DNA of 64,000 nucleotides from Boswellia sacra (GCA_013180625.2 SNVD02011423.1:372001-436000), one strand, 5' to 3'. Positions 46,336 to 58,867 are shown, counted from the stretch's first letter. Notes: generated from the letters alone by a model not told the origin. A program made the numbers and translations.

Positions 46336-47636
46336 TTGAAAAAGAAAGATAAGGGCAAGACTGTTTCTGATGCATATGATGTTGAGCGTAAAGATGATAG
46401 TGAATCAGATATATGTCTAGTTGGTCATCCATCCACTTCTGGCTCTGATGAGTGGATTATGGATTCGGGTTGTACTTATCATATATGTCCACATAGGAAA
46501 TGGTTCTTTCAGTTTGAAGAGCTTGATTGTGGAGTTGTGTATATGGGCAATGATGATATTTGCTATACTACTGGGATAGGTTCGATCCGATTGAGGAATC
46601 ATGATGGACTGACTAGAGTTTTGACAGATGTTCGGTATGTACCGAAGTTGAAGAAGAATCTCATCTCTTTGGGAGCCTTAGAATCTAAAGGCTATGGTAT
46701 ATCTATTCGAGATGGTATTCTAAGGGTCACTTCAGGTGCTCTTGTGGTATTGAAAGGCACTAGGAGAAACAACTTGTATTACTATAATGGTAATATAGTT
46801 ATTGGATCAGCGGCTATCGTTTCTGATAATGATGCAAATTCAGAGATCACGAGACTGTGGCATATGCGTTTGAGACATGCAGGTGAGAAAGCCTTATTCA
46901 GTTTTACGAAACGAGGCTTATTGAAAGGTGCAAAGACCTGCAAGCTGGATTTTTGTGAGCATTGTGTTCTGGGAAAGCAGAAGAGAGTGAAATTTGGCAC
47001 CGCTATTCATAATACCAAGGGTATTCTTGATTATGTTCACTCAGATGTGTGAGGACCTACTAAAACTACATCGATGGGAGGTAGGCACTACTTTATTACT
47101 TTTGTTGATGACTTTTCCAGAAGAACTTGGGTGTACCGTTTGAAATCAAAAGATGATGTATTTGGTGCTTTTCTTAAGTGGAAAAAGATGATTGAGACAC
47201 AATCTGGCAAGAAGATCAAGCATCTCAGAACAGATAATGGTGGTGAGTATTGCAGTGATCAGTTTTTAAAATTGTGTCGAGATGAAGGTATTATACATCA
47301 TTTTACAGTTAGAGGCACACTACAGCAGAATGGGGTGGCAGAATGCATGAACCGGACATTGCTGGAGAAAGTTCGCTGTATGTTGTCCAATGCTGGGTTG
47401 GACAAAGAATTTTGGGCTGAGGCTGTGACTTATACGTGTCATCTCATTAATCGTCTACCTTCAGCTGCTATTGGTAATAGAACTCCATTGGAGATATGGT
47501 CTGGACAACCTGCTTCTGACTATGATTCTTTACATGTTTTTTGTTCTCCTGCATATTATCATGTGAAAGAATCTAAGCTGGATCCTATAGCCAAGAAAGC
47601 GATTTTTTTTTTGGATTTGCTTTAGGTGTCACACCC
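46336..47636 (+). pseudogene. Protease and integrase (first part) of copia element 3
   Basis: Protease is marked by the DSG active-site triad in WIMDSGCTYHI. The pre-integrase HHCC zinc region follows (LRHAG, CEHCVLGKQKR). A TGA near 47050 replaces a Trp codon before the GPT motif. The integrase core continues with FVDDFSRRTW and RTDNGGEYCS to the gypsy insertion point, in a codon run for the GFASG stretch. Confidence 0.88.
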
Positions 47637-49315
47637 TATATCCAACATAATACTACAGTGGATAAGGGCTTACCAAGGGAACACAATCGTTGCTATGCCG
47701 AAATCTTTCCTTAATCTTTAACTGATCGAATACCTGAGGTGCACAGCAGACTAGTGAGTATGAAACTCAGTAAGCAGCTAGAATTATAAAACCGGCGTAA
47801 CACTCAAAATAAAACAATAAATGGCGATAACTATTTTAGAATATGACTACTATTCACTACTTATTCCATAAATCACCGATTACTGTTCATTTCTTGGAAT
47901 ACAAGCCACCCGTGCCCTACTAAGAAAGTTAGAAAATTGATTTCACTATTCAAGGACCGCACACCTGTGTAAGAAAATTGGCACGGCGACACCAAGTTTC
48001 TGATTTCCAATCCATTGCAAATTTCAGTTTCTTGCTCATGTGCCAAGGGAAAGGCACGTGTGCGCCAACTCTTTATTCTCTCTTACTTGAGTCGATGCAA
48101 ATGGTGCTTTAGTGAAAAAGATATGGCACAGCGATGTCATTCTTTGTCCATACCTCCTTAGATCTGTTAAAGATGCACTCCTGCGCCATTTAATGGCACT
48201 CCTGCGCCAACCCTGTACCATTGGCCAATTTCCTAGATCAATTACTCTCTTATCCAGTCATATTTCTAATTCCATAAATACATGTCTATGGGTGAAACAT
48301 GGCTTTCCATGTCAAAGTTCATCACATACACCCATTTATATATAATGTTTCATTTACAAATAAACTTTTCACAAGTCTATCACATCCTCATGTGCTCCCA
48401 TAAACACTTAAATCATTAACACATGAGTTTCCACAAGCTAGCTACATCGTTTATATGGATATCCATTTCACCTAATTTTGGAAGCTTTCACAGTACAGTC
48501 ACAGACACTTAGGAACAGTGCTCTCTAATCAAGGTATGACTTTTCATTTTACTGTCAGTTCTCATATGTAAGCCTAACCATGAATCAACTCAAGGCTAGT
48601 CTGACAAGCCGGGGGATACCAGGCCCATGCTATCGAATCTCATCTAGAGAAACACATGGTCCAGACCTCTCCTCAAGCTATGGCGATACGAAACAGTACA
48701 TATACATTTAGAGGCCTAACCATGAAATAGCTCAAGGCTAGTCTGACAATTCGGGTGATACCGGGCCCATGCTATCGAATCTCATCTAGAGAAACACATG
48801 GTCCAGACCTTCCCTCAAGCCATGGAAGTACGTAACAGTATGGATACATTCAGATGCCTACACTTGAAATAGCTCGAGGCTAGTCTGACAATCCGGGTGA
48901 TACCGGGCCTATGCTACCGAATCTCGTCTAGAGAAACATATGGTCCAGACCTCCCCTCAAGCCATGAGAGCCAAATATCCTAAGTTGTGGCATGCCATTC
49001 ACATATCAGTTTTCACTTTCAGTCACATAAGTGAAGCTCTATATGAAGCTTTCACTCACATTTCACATTTCACACTTCAGTTACATAAATGAAGCTTTAT
49101 GTCAAGCTTCTAACCCAATCACAACATATCACAATTCATTCATCATAATGCTGGCATTTAATAATATCACATTTCACATTTGACATTCAATATTTTCTCA
49201 TGGGCTTGGCATGTAAATTTCAAATTCATAACACATCACACAGTGATGCATGCCTTCACACATATTTTTACAATATACATGTAAGTCAAACTTACTTAAA
49301 TCTTGGGGTGTCACA
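47637..49315 (-). repeat. 3' LTR of the nested gypsy element, internally deleted
   Basis: Collinear with 51162-52800 up to catgccttcacacat, then jumps to atttttacaatatacatgta, which in the other LTR lies at about 54900. It also contains three 142-base tandem units. Confidence 0.85.
48592..48975. repeat. 142-bp tandem repeat in the gypsy 3' LTR
   Basis: Units start at about 48592, 48734 and 48876 with aggctagtctgacaa and contain cccatgctatcgaatct and gaaacacatggtccagacct. The last unit is partial. Confidence 0.9.
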
Positions 49316-49330
49316 ACTCTCCCCCCTTAA
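49316..49330 (-). other. Polypurine tract of the nested gypsy element
   Basis: Minus strand ttttaaggggggagagt directly before the 3' LTR. Confidence 0.8.
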
Positions 49331-50539
49331 AAGAATTTCGTCCTCAAAGTTTCATACCATCGTTCAGTTTTGGAAATATTTATAATATATTCATTCTTTA
49401 TTGTTCTCGAAGTTGCTTCACAAATGGGGGATTTCTTTTAGAGCATTCTCATTAAAGATATCTTTTCCTTCTGTATCTAATGCTCTTTATAGTCCACAAC
49501 TGATATTGACTCTTATTCGTATGAAAATTGTTTCTCAGCTTTACTAATTTAGAACTTAGTATAGAGAAGGAACTAAAATTTTATCCCTCATCATTCACTT
49601 GGATAATACTTTTGGTACACTTAACCACAAAAGTGGCAGTGTGATCCATCGGCTACATTCTCAATCCTCAACAAGTCTCATAAAAGTTGATGTATCTTTG
49701 ACTAAATTTTCTTTTCTTACCAAACTTTATCACTTTTGCCCTTAAAATCATATCCACAAATTGTTACATATCTTTCCAAGATTGAATGACTCTTTTGGCT
49801 TACTCATAAAAACCATACTAAATTGGAATGTATTGCTTTTAACCATGTGCAGCTTATTTCAGAATAGGTGTAACCTTTCGTCTCAAATCAAAACATCAAA
49901 CACAAATATTCCACGAAACCCAACATCTTGCAGACATAAATTTATCCTTTTTAGTCCATGGTAAAAATAATGTATACAAGAAGAAAAGGGTACGAAATGG
50001 GTCAATCTATTAATAATTATCCACATGGTATTACTGTCTTTCGGAATCCTATGTTACCCACAATAAAATCCATGATTATGTGTTCTCGTTCTCATTCAAG
50101 TATTAGGAGGAATCTAAACAATCTTAGCGGCCTTTAATAAACAGCTTGACTTTGTCGATAAAATTGGCATTATCCTATAAGTTATGCTATATCTCTTTTA
50201 TTGCCAGGATAAAACCTCATATTAACATCATGATGTACGCAATTATTAAATTCATTGAACAATGGCTATCAAATCCATTTAGGCAAACCATTCACTCTAC
50301 ATTAATCGTAATTCCTTACCTCATAAATTCTCTTACCAACAACGTTAGTAACATACTCAAAACATTCATAGATATCTCATATCACAACCTCTATCAACTG
50401 AACAACATTATTACATATAGTAAGCAAAGAGTAGGAAATGATATCCTTAGCATAGCAGATATTAAACATTTCTAGAAATCTTTCTAGTTTACACTCTTTT
50501 CCAATTATTCGCTTGCAAACTCTTTGAGTGCTTGAAGTC

Positions 50540-51062
50540 AAGCTTTCTTTGTACTCTTCTTTCTAGGACAATTGGAAGTCAAATAACCTGTCTTGCCACA
50601 CTTGAAACAAGTTCTCATTTTCTTAAATCATGATCTATTTTGACTTTTATGACAAAAGTCACACATTCCAAGTTCTTCCTTGGAACCTCTTTGCTTAATA
50701 TTCATTTTTAGACAACCCAAAACAAAATGACCAGTGATATCACATTTGAAACAAGCTTCGAATGTCTTGTAACACTCTCCACCATGCTTTTTCTTACAAG
50801 TTTCACACGATGGAAACTCTTTCTTTCCTTTTTCGTTAGCTAAATTCTTTTTGTTATCCTTGCCCAAAAACTTATCTCGTTGAGAATCCCGAAGTTCACT
50901 CTTAGATCTTGGAACTTCAATTATCTCATCATTTTGAATAGTAGGATCCCCAACTTTAGTTGCTGCACTAGCACTAGTCATGTTGTCCCCACTTTGTTTA
51001 ACATTACCAAACACAATGATATAAACACTATAGAAAGTGAAATTCATAATTGAACTGACCAA
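50540..51062 (-). pseudogene. gag C-terminal remnant of the nested gypsy element
   Basis: A 144-codon minus frame (50628-51062) contains CETCKKKHGGEC and CFKCDITGHFVLGC, two Cys-rich knuckles of which the second is a proper C-x2-C-x4-H-x4-C. A further MCDFCHKS follows before the stop, and the plus-strand sequence at 50580-50630 still encodes a C..C..G-H-like pattern beyond it. The matrix/capsid part and all of pol are missing. Confidence 0.7.
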
Positions 51063-51145
51063 ACATTTAGTCTTGAGGATTTGGCATAGGACTAGGTTCC
51101 CTTAACCGCTTATGACCACTATTGTCTACAGAATCTTAAACCTTT

Positions 51146-51157
51146 GCTGTGATACCA
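51146..51157 (-). other. Primer-binding site of the nested gypsy element
   Basis: Minus strand TGGTATCACAGC, four bases from the 5' LTR; one mismatch to the initiator tRNA-Met complement. Confidence 0.85.
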
Positions 51158-51161
51158 CTAC

Positions 51162-54100
51162 TGTCACAACCCGCACCCAATGTAGTAATATTACCGCAGA
51201 AAAGAACATGCCAAGGGAACACAATTGTTGCTATGCCGAAATACTTCCTCAATCTTTAACTGATCGAATACCTGAGGTACACAGCAGACTAGTGAGTAAG
51301 AAACTCAGTAAGCAGCTAGAATTATAAAACTGGAGTAACACTCAAAATAAAACAATAAATGGCGATAACTATTTCAGAATATGACTACTATTCACTACTT
51401 ATTCCATAAATCATCGATTACTGTTCATTTCTTGGTATACAAGCCACCCGTGCCCTACTAAGAAAGTCAGAAAATTGATTTCACTATTCAAGAATCGCGC
51501 CCCTGTGCGAGGAAATTGGCATGGCGACACCAAGTTTCTGATTTCTAATCCGTTGTAAATTTCAGTTTCTTGCTCCTGCGCCAAGGGAAAGGCACGTGTG
51601 CGCCAACTCTTTATTCTCTCTTACTTGAGTCGATACAGGTGGTGCTCTAGCGCGAAAGATATAGCGCAGCGATGCCAATTCTCTATCCATACCTCTTTAG
51701 ATCCGTTAAAGATGTACTCCTGCACCATTTAATGGCGCTCCTGCGCCAACCCTGTACCATTGGCCAATTTCCTAGATCAATTACTCTCTTATCCAGGCAT
51801 ATTTCTAATTTCATAAATACATGTCTATGGGTGAAACATGGCTTTCCATGTCAAAGCTCATCACATACACCCATTTATATACAATGTCTCATTTACAAAT
51901 AAACTTTTCACAAGTCTATCACATCCTCATGTGCTTCCATAAACACATAAATCATTCACACATGAGTTTCCACAAGCTAGCTACATTGTTCATATGGATA
52001 TCCATTTCACCTAATTTTGAAAGCTTCCACAGTACAGTCACAGACACTTAGGAACAGTGCTCTCTAATCAAGGTAGGACTTTTCATTTCACTGTCAGTTC
52101 TCATATGTAGGCCTACCCATGAATCAGCTCAAGGCTAGTCTGAGAAGCCGGGTGATACCGGGCCCATGCTATCGAATCTCGTCTAGAGAAACACATGGTC
52201 CAGACCTCCCCTCAAGCTATGACGATACGAAACAGTACATATACATTTAGAGGCCTAACCATGAAATAGCTCAAGGCTAGTCTAACAATCCGGGTGATAC
52301 CGGATCCATGTTACCGAATCTCATCCAGAGAAACATATGGTCCAGACCTCCCCTCAAGTCATGGAAGTACGTAACAGTATGGATATGTTCAGATGCCTAC
52401 ACTTGAAATAGCTCGAGGCTAGTCTGACAATCCGGGTGATACCGAGCCCATGCTACCGAATCTCGTCTAGAGAAACATATGGTCTAGACCTCCCCTCAAG
52501 CCATGAGAGCCAAATATCCTAAGTTGTGGCATGCCATTCACATATCAGTTTTCACTTTCAGTCACATAAGTGAAGCTCTATATGAAGCTTTCACTCACAT
52601 ATCACATTTCACATTTCAGTCACATAAATGAAGCTTTATGTCAAGCTTCTAACCCAATCACAACATATCACAATTCATTCATCATAATGCTAGCATTTAA
52701 TGATATCACATTTCACATTTGACATTCAATATTTTCTCATGGGCTTCGCATGTAAATTTCAAATTCATAACACATCACACAGTGATGCATGCCTTCACAC
52801 ATCACAATATCGCAATTCACTATCATAATTGAGGTTCTACGTAGGCTTCTCATTAATCACATATATATTCATAAATACAATAAGCTTACATATCTGATAT
52901 ACACTTATGGATGTACACCATCCACACATTGACATCATTTTTACACACATAGAACCCCCATTGACTTCTTTACTCGTGCCAACCCTTTCATTACTCTTGT
53001 ATTTCAATCATATCGTTGCACAACTGTGTCCATATGTAACTGGTCTCATTCCTTTTCCATTCATACATATTCATGGAACTCTAATACACATGGTATGTCA
53101 TAGACATTCATTTGTCATACTAACTCATATGAGGAATTAGTATCCTAGAACGTTTGGCATGTATTTCATTCTTCATATACATACGTCGTTTCATTGGCAA
53201 CGTTATTCAAGCCATATCATAACAAATTCACCTACATGATGGCACATTCACATTTCTACATCTCACACACATAGAATTTACACCAACATGTAACTCACAT
53301 ATTTTTCAAAATGTGTGAAATCACACATTTCATAAATCACTATAAACCTAAATCAAATCATTTCTCATATCAAGGTCCATGTATTCAGGGCCCCATCCAC
53401 ATTCCATCTATACATTTCACATATATTCACAAACACAATCATTAAACATATTTCATTAAAAGTTAACATCTCTCAGAAGGGTCTAGCTACTTACCTGGTT
53501 AGCCTCGCCTCTTAATTTTTGCTTTCATATATTTCTTGACAAGCAGTTGTTCAAAGTTTATCTCTTGTTCTTCTCCTTCCTCTCTGGTAACCATTGCCAT
53601 AGTCATGACACACTGATTAGTGTCGATTTAGAAGTCATTAAATCCCTTATAGGTTAATAACAATTCAACCAACCAATAACATCATTTATTAAACTTTATC
53701 ACACATACATATTGGTTGGATTATTATAATAAGAGGTTATTAATTTCCAATCATCACCAAAATTCATGGAAATCAAATAGACATACATATTATAGTTCAT
53801 GAATTTTATTGAGTCAAAATAAGGTCATATACTCCTTGAAAATCCTTAATTTCATTCACACAATAAATCTGTCTGCAGACCTCTCCACTGAACAGTGAAA
53901 TTTTGAAGAACTTTATAAAATTCTACAATAATCCAATCTCTACCAAACTTTCCAATCTAAAACTAGACACATATAAGAGTCATTTTGCTAAAAATCATGA
54001 TTTTCTAAGGAGGCTAAGGCAGTCAGACAGAATTTATTTCACATACTCTATTCTGGAACTTAACATTCATAGTTCTTTAAGTGCAGATTTGAAAAATCAT

Positions 54101-54953
54101 AACAATTCATACACAACTCCAAAAACCATGAAAATTTACAGTCTAACAGAAAACATACCCAAGAGTTTTCTTATTCAAAATCATAAAATTTTACAAAGAG
54201 TTTCCCCCTCAAATCGAGTTCATGCCCCCTGCCCTATTTTAAAATAGGGGAATTCACAATTTCAAACCAGAATTTCAAAAATTCATTACAATTTACACGC
54301 TACAAATTTTTAAGTGTTTCAAAATTCTATAAACTCATTGAGGTGTCTAGTTTATCATATAAAAATTTCAGAGTCAGCAAAGAACCATGGAATTTATAAG
54401 AATTTTTGGACTAACCCTTGTTCAGCAAAGAGGCTCTGTAGGAATTTCACTCAATCATGTTTCCTAACTTCCCAAACATGATCCCTTCTCCTTCAATATA
54501 CCATAACACATATAATATCATGTTTTTACACAAATTTCAGAACACACATGACACAAATATTCCAAAATTTATAACATATTATATTAATTTCCTGTAAAAA
54601 TAATGGAACCATGCAAGGAAATTGGAGGAGAAGTTGATTTCTACCTCTAGTTTGTCTCTAGATTTCTTCGTCTTGCTTAATTTGTTGGCAACCATGGAGG
54701 AGAAAGAGATTAGGGCTGGCTGCAGGGATAGGACCAAAATGAATATATTTCTCTAGAATTCTCTCTTTTATACTTAGCCAAATCTACAAAATTTGAGCCT
54801 AACCCTTTAAGTTTTCAATTTGTTAATTAGCCCCTCCATCTCATCTAATTTCATCCCTCTCCATATATATATACACGTACCTCATAATGTTAATAATACA
54901 TATTTTTATAATATATATGTAAGTCAAACTTACTTAAATCTTGGGGTGTCACA
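51162..54953 (-). repeat. 5' LTR of the nested gypsy element
   Basis: Full-length LTR of 3792 bases, TGTCACAACCC...GGGGTGTCACA. Collinear with the solo LTR at 10682 over most of its length. Confidence 0.9.
52132..52512. repeat. 142-bp tandem repeat in the gypsy 5' LTR
   Basis: Units start at about 52132, 52274 and 52416, matching those of the 3' LTR. The solo LTR at 10682 has only one unit (about 11824). Confidence 0.9.
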
Positions 54954-54958
54954 TCAGG

Positions 54959-56904
54959 AGTAAAAGGATATCGTCTTTTGTGTCCTAGTTTTAGGAAGAT
55001 TGTATCCAGTAGAGATGTGACATTTGATGAGTCTTCAATGTTGAAAAAATCAGAAAATCAGACAAAGGTGAATGATACTCCACAGCAGGTGGAGCATATC
55101 AGCAATAGGTGGAGTTTGAAACGACAATATTGAACCCAGTTAGATCTGTTGAGACAGATGTTACTCCTACAACAGAGGAGGATTTGGGAGATGATGGTGA
55201 GGGTTCTACTCAGCAACCTCAACAGCAACAAGAATCTATTACAGTTAATAGGCCAAGACGTGAGATTCGCAGAGCTGCTTGATTTGCTGATATATGGTGG
55301 CCTATGCACTTCCAATTGTAGATGCTGATGTTCTTTCCACTTATAGAGAGGCAGTCAGATGTTCTGAAGTTGATGAATAGAAGACAACTATGAGCGAAGA
55401 GATGCAATCTCTTCAGAAGAATGAAACTTGGGAGCTAGCTCAACTACCGATGGGTAAAAATGCAATTGGGTGCAAATGGGTATATGCAAAGAAAGATGGA
55501 TTTCCTGACAAGAATAACGTCTGCTACAAGGCAAGGTTGGTGGCTAAAGGCTACGCTTAGAGGGAAGGAATTGACTACAATGAGGTGTTTTCTTCAGTTG
55601 TGAAACATTCTTCCATTAGAATTTTGTTGGCCTTAGTAGCTCAAATGAATATAGAACTAGTTCAACTTGATGTAAAAACTGTATTTTTACATGGTGACTT
55701 AAAAGAGGAAATTTATATGACTCAGCCAGAGGGATTCAGAGTTGCTGGTAAGGAAAATTTGGTATGTAAACTGAAAAGATCGCTTTATGGTTTGAAGCAG
55801 TCTCTCAGACAATGGTATAAGCGATTTGATTAGTTATTGATGGGTCAGAGGTACACAAGAAGCAAATTTGATAATTGTGTGCATTTTCGGAGGCTACGTG
55901 ATGGTTCTTTCATTTATCTACTCTTGTATGTTGATGATATATTGATAGCTTCGACGAATGTCAAAGAAATTACAAAGTTGAAGACTCAGTTGAATCGAGA
56001 GTTTGAGATGAAAGATTTGGGTGAAGCTAATAAGATTCTAGGTATGGAGATTAGCAAAGATAGAGGGATAAGCAAGATTTTTTTGACTCAGAAGCAATAT
56101 CTGAAGAAGGTATTACAGCGGTTTAGCATTACAGAGTAGTCCAAATCTGTAAGTACCCCACTTGCTCCTTATATAAATCTCAATGCATCTTTATCTCCTA
56201 GTACAGATGTGGAACGAGAGTATATGTCTCGAGTTTCATATGCTAATGTAGTTGGTAGCCTGATATATGCTATGGTGTGTATGAGACCCGACATTTCACA
56301 TGCAATTAGAGTTGTGAGCAGGTATATGCATGATCCTGGTTAAGGACATTGGCAAGCGGTGAAATGGATTCGACGGTATTTGTTGAAAATCGTAGATGTT
56401 GGCTTAGTCTTTGAGAGGGATGATACATGTGGTCAGTATGCTATTGGTTATGTTGATTCAGATTATGCTGGTGATTTGGATAAACGTCGGTCGACAACCG
56501 GTTATGTGTTTACTCTTGCAAGAGCACCAGTGAGTTCGAAGTCTACTTTACAGTCTACAGTGGCTTTGTCTACTACAGAGGTAGAGTATATGACAATAAT
56601 AGAGGCTATGAAGGAAGCTATTTGGTTACAGGGATTGCTAGATGAATTGGGAATTGGGCAGAAGAATATCACTCTTTATTCTGACAGTCAAAGTGCTATC
56701 CACTTAGAAAAGAATCCAGTTTTCTATGTTCGTACGAAGCATATTGATGTTCGGCATCATTTTATGCTGGAGATCACTGATGAAGGAAGAATTTTACTTC
56801 AGAAGATTGAGACTGCCGAGAATCCCGCAGATATACTGACTAAGGTTGTGACATCGATCAAGTTTAGCCATTGTTTGGACTTGATCAACATTGTACGAGT
56901 TTGA
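54959..56904 (+). pseudogene. Integrase tail, RT and RNase H of copia element 3
   Basis: Resumes at GVKGYR right after the gypsy target duplication. RT: GKNAIGCKWVYAKKDG, VQLDVKTVFLHGDLKEEIY, YGLKQSLRQWYKRF, then the catalytic LLLYVDDILIAST. RNase H: GYVDSDYAGDLDKRRSTTGY and LYSDSQSAIHLEKNPVFY, open from 56359 to 56904. Stops at about 55558, 55834, 56137 and 56341 break the frame. The damage is spread evenly, as expected for old neutral decay. Confidence 0.88.
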
Positions 56905-57005
56905 CTGTGCCATTGGGCGCATTTGGAGGCGTTGCAGTTGTGATAGAAAATGTGGGAAAAAGAAGAGTTTTGTGGTGGAATGGCTAAATCGCCAAGGTGG
57001 AGAAT

Positions 57006-57545
57006 TGTTAGAATTGTGACTCTTTAGCCATTGTGTGTGTGTGCAAGGATCCCACATGGAGTAGAAGTCTTTGTGTTGGATAGACTTAGGCTTATAAATA
57101 AAAGCCAAGTCTTCTCACTTAGTGGTCTCATTGAAATTCTCCTCCACCCCCTCTATTTGTAAGGTCTCACATATAAGACCTCATAGTTTAAGGGCCTTTC
57201 ATTAAAAACCTTAAAGTTTGTAATATTTGTTTTTTCCTCCCTTGTTTTGGGTATTTGTAGTATTGCTCAATTGTTTGGATAATTACAGTTTGGTCCAATA
57301 GTTATGGTATTTGTATTGTGGCCCAAAAGTTTGTAATTCTCTTTGAAGATAGTGAATGTTTCTTCAGCGCCGCCTGAGAACGTAGGTATTTATACCGAAC
57401 CTCGTTAAATATTGGTGTTATTTTTATTTTGCATTGTTGGTTGATTGGTTACCTCTTTAGTTGCTCTTATATTCAATTAGCTGGCATAGTTTGTGATTGT
57501 GCATTTTGGTTGTTCTGTTGGTTATCGCTTCTAGTGTGCATAACA
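57006..57545 (+). repeat. 3' LTR of copia element 3
   Basis: Begins TGTTAGAATTGTG after the polypurine tract aaggtggagaat (56993-57005); ends GTGCATAACA. Lacks about 30 bases present in the 5' LTR (the ctatttgggtaattgtagtt repeat). Confidence 0.9.
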
Positions 57546-57559
57546 ATTATATCATATCG

Positions 57560-58110
57560 CTTCTGCTGCGCACAACAATAATTTTTTCAATAAATGGGCC
57601 ACCATATAGAGAGTAAGTATCCAGCCCAAAAGACTAGTCTATTAGGTGGAGAAACTTCTCCCATATATAAGCCCCATGACCTTCCTTTAACCAATCAGTG
57701 TGAGACTCCCAATGAGGATTATCCAAATGGGGATCTCATGGGTACAACAATCTCTTTCCTCAGACAAGACCCTGGCGGATGGCGGTACCATCCTTATCTG
57801 AATCAACGATAATCCTCCACAACGACAAGGCCTCGGTGGGCAGATTCGCCATCTTTGTCTAAACCAAATGAGTCCACATTGCTGTCTTGGGTTGGCTCTG
57901 ATACCACTTGTTATGGACTGCTTCTGATTTACACAACAATAATTTTTTCAATAAATGGGCCATCATATATGGAGTAAGTATCCAGCCTAAAAGACTAGTC
58001 TATTAGGTGGAGGAACTTCTCCCATATATAAGCCCCATGACCTTTCCTTAACCAATCAGTGTGAGATTCCCAATGAGGATTATCCAAATAGACACCCCAT
58101 GGGTACAACA
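57560..58110 (-). mobile_element. TRIM-like miniature LTR retrotransposon
   Basis: Two direct repeats of about 200 bases (57560-57749 and 57909-58110) share caataattttttcaataaat and agactagtctattaggtgga. They flank only 159 bases. On the minus strand the 5' repeat is followed by TGGTATCAGAGCC (57894-57906), a perfect primer-binding site, and the 3' repeat is preceded by gaggaaagagat, a polypurine tract. The LTR ends are TGTTGTACCC...CCATAACA. No coding capacity. All this is the TRIM pattern. The outer end of the left repeat is altered where it meets the copia LTR. Confidence 0.8.
57894..57906 (-). other. Primer-binding site of the TRIM-like element
   Basis: Minus strand TGGTATCAGAGCC, exact complement of the initiator tRNA-Met 3' end. 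Confidence 0.9.
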
Positions 58111-58867
58111 AATGCTTCCTTCATTGCTTCCATTGCTTCTTAAGTTTGATCGTTCTCAAGATACCCTACTGACATATAGCACCATGCCGTCGCATCAGGC
58201 TTTCCACCCTTCAACCTTGCCTCCCTTTTAAGAGTTTAAGCCTTTTGCAAAAGCCTATTTCTGCAGTAAGCACCAATCACATAGTTTGCAATTCGAAAAT
58301 CGTAGTTTAAATTCTGGTATTCCCAATCCTCAAAAATCTTCTCTGAAGTCTCCAAGTCATCAAGTTTCAACACAAAACATATGAGACATATATAGTCCCT
58401 ATCGTAAACCTTAAAATTCTCCTTGTAGAGTTCCCAAAGTCTTAAAACTTCATCTTTCTTCCCAAATTTTGCATATTGTGTGATAAGAAATTGATATGCT
58501 CTCTTGCTTTTATGACCCTTTCTTGGTCCCTCACATTTCTTCAGCATTTCCATAGCCTTGTCCAAAAGCCCAGCCTTCACATATCCTCTTGTCGCAGAGG
58601 TGTAAACTGTCCAGTAAAAAATAAAACTAGGATCTGACTTCATAGCTCTGAGAGTCTTATCCATTTCCTCAGCATTAGAAGTAGCTGCATAGGCACTCAT
58701 ACGGATGCCAAACGTAAATTTATCACAACCAATGCGTTTTTCTTCCATGTCACACATCAAACTGTCAAATTTCTCATAGTTTTCAGTCTGATAATAGAGT
58801 TTAAGCGCAATATTGTAAGCCAGTCATGCTTTAAACAACCTCAAATCCCTCATTTTCTGCATGGTGA
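58111..58867 (-). pseudogene. PPR pseudogene 1, central part
   Basis: Minus frame 58236-58760 has successive PPR helices: FYWTVYTSATRGYVKAGLLD, YQFLITQYAKFGKKDEVLRL and DFRIANYVIGAYCRNRLLQK. Upstream the frame extends through MRDLRLFKA and a TGA. Downstream it passes two TAA stops (LLQKA, stop; then before EAMEAMKEAL) to GCATT, the duplicated target of the retrotransposon block. The 5' side is cut by the gypsy LTR at 58868, so exon 1 is missing. Confidence 0.78.

Larger units (their letters stand above)
47637..54953 (-). mobile_element. Nested Ty3/gypsy-type non-autonomous retrotransposon
   Basis: LTRs at 51162-54953 (5', 3792 bases) and 47637-49315 (3', shortened by an internal deletion of about 2.1 kb) have TGTCACACCC...GGGGTGTCACA ends. 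The target duplication is TTAGG/TCAGG (47632-47636, 54954-54958) inside the copia integrase frame. The internal region is only 1.85 kb: primer-binding site, a gag zinc-knuckle remnant and a polypurine tract preceded on the minus strand by the tttgaggacgaaattc word typical of Tekay/Del-type ends. No protease, RT or integrase. Depends on other elements, if it moves at all. Confidence 0.85.
44838..57545 (+). mobile_element. Ty1/copia retrotransposon 3, host of a nested gypsy element
   Basis: LTRs 44838-45410 and 57006-57545 read TGTTAGAATTGTG to GTGCATAACA. The primer-binding site is directly downstream of the 5' LTR and a polypurine tract (aaggtggagaat) directly upstream of the 3' LTR. The order gag, protease, integrase, RT, RNase H identifies Ty1/copia. 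Without the nested element it is about 5.4 kb. The LTRs differ at a few dozen positions and by an indel of about 30 bases, so it is not young. The left flank AATGC recurs only at 58111, beyond the TRIM-like element. Confidence 0.9.
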
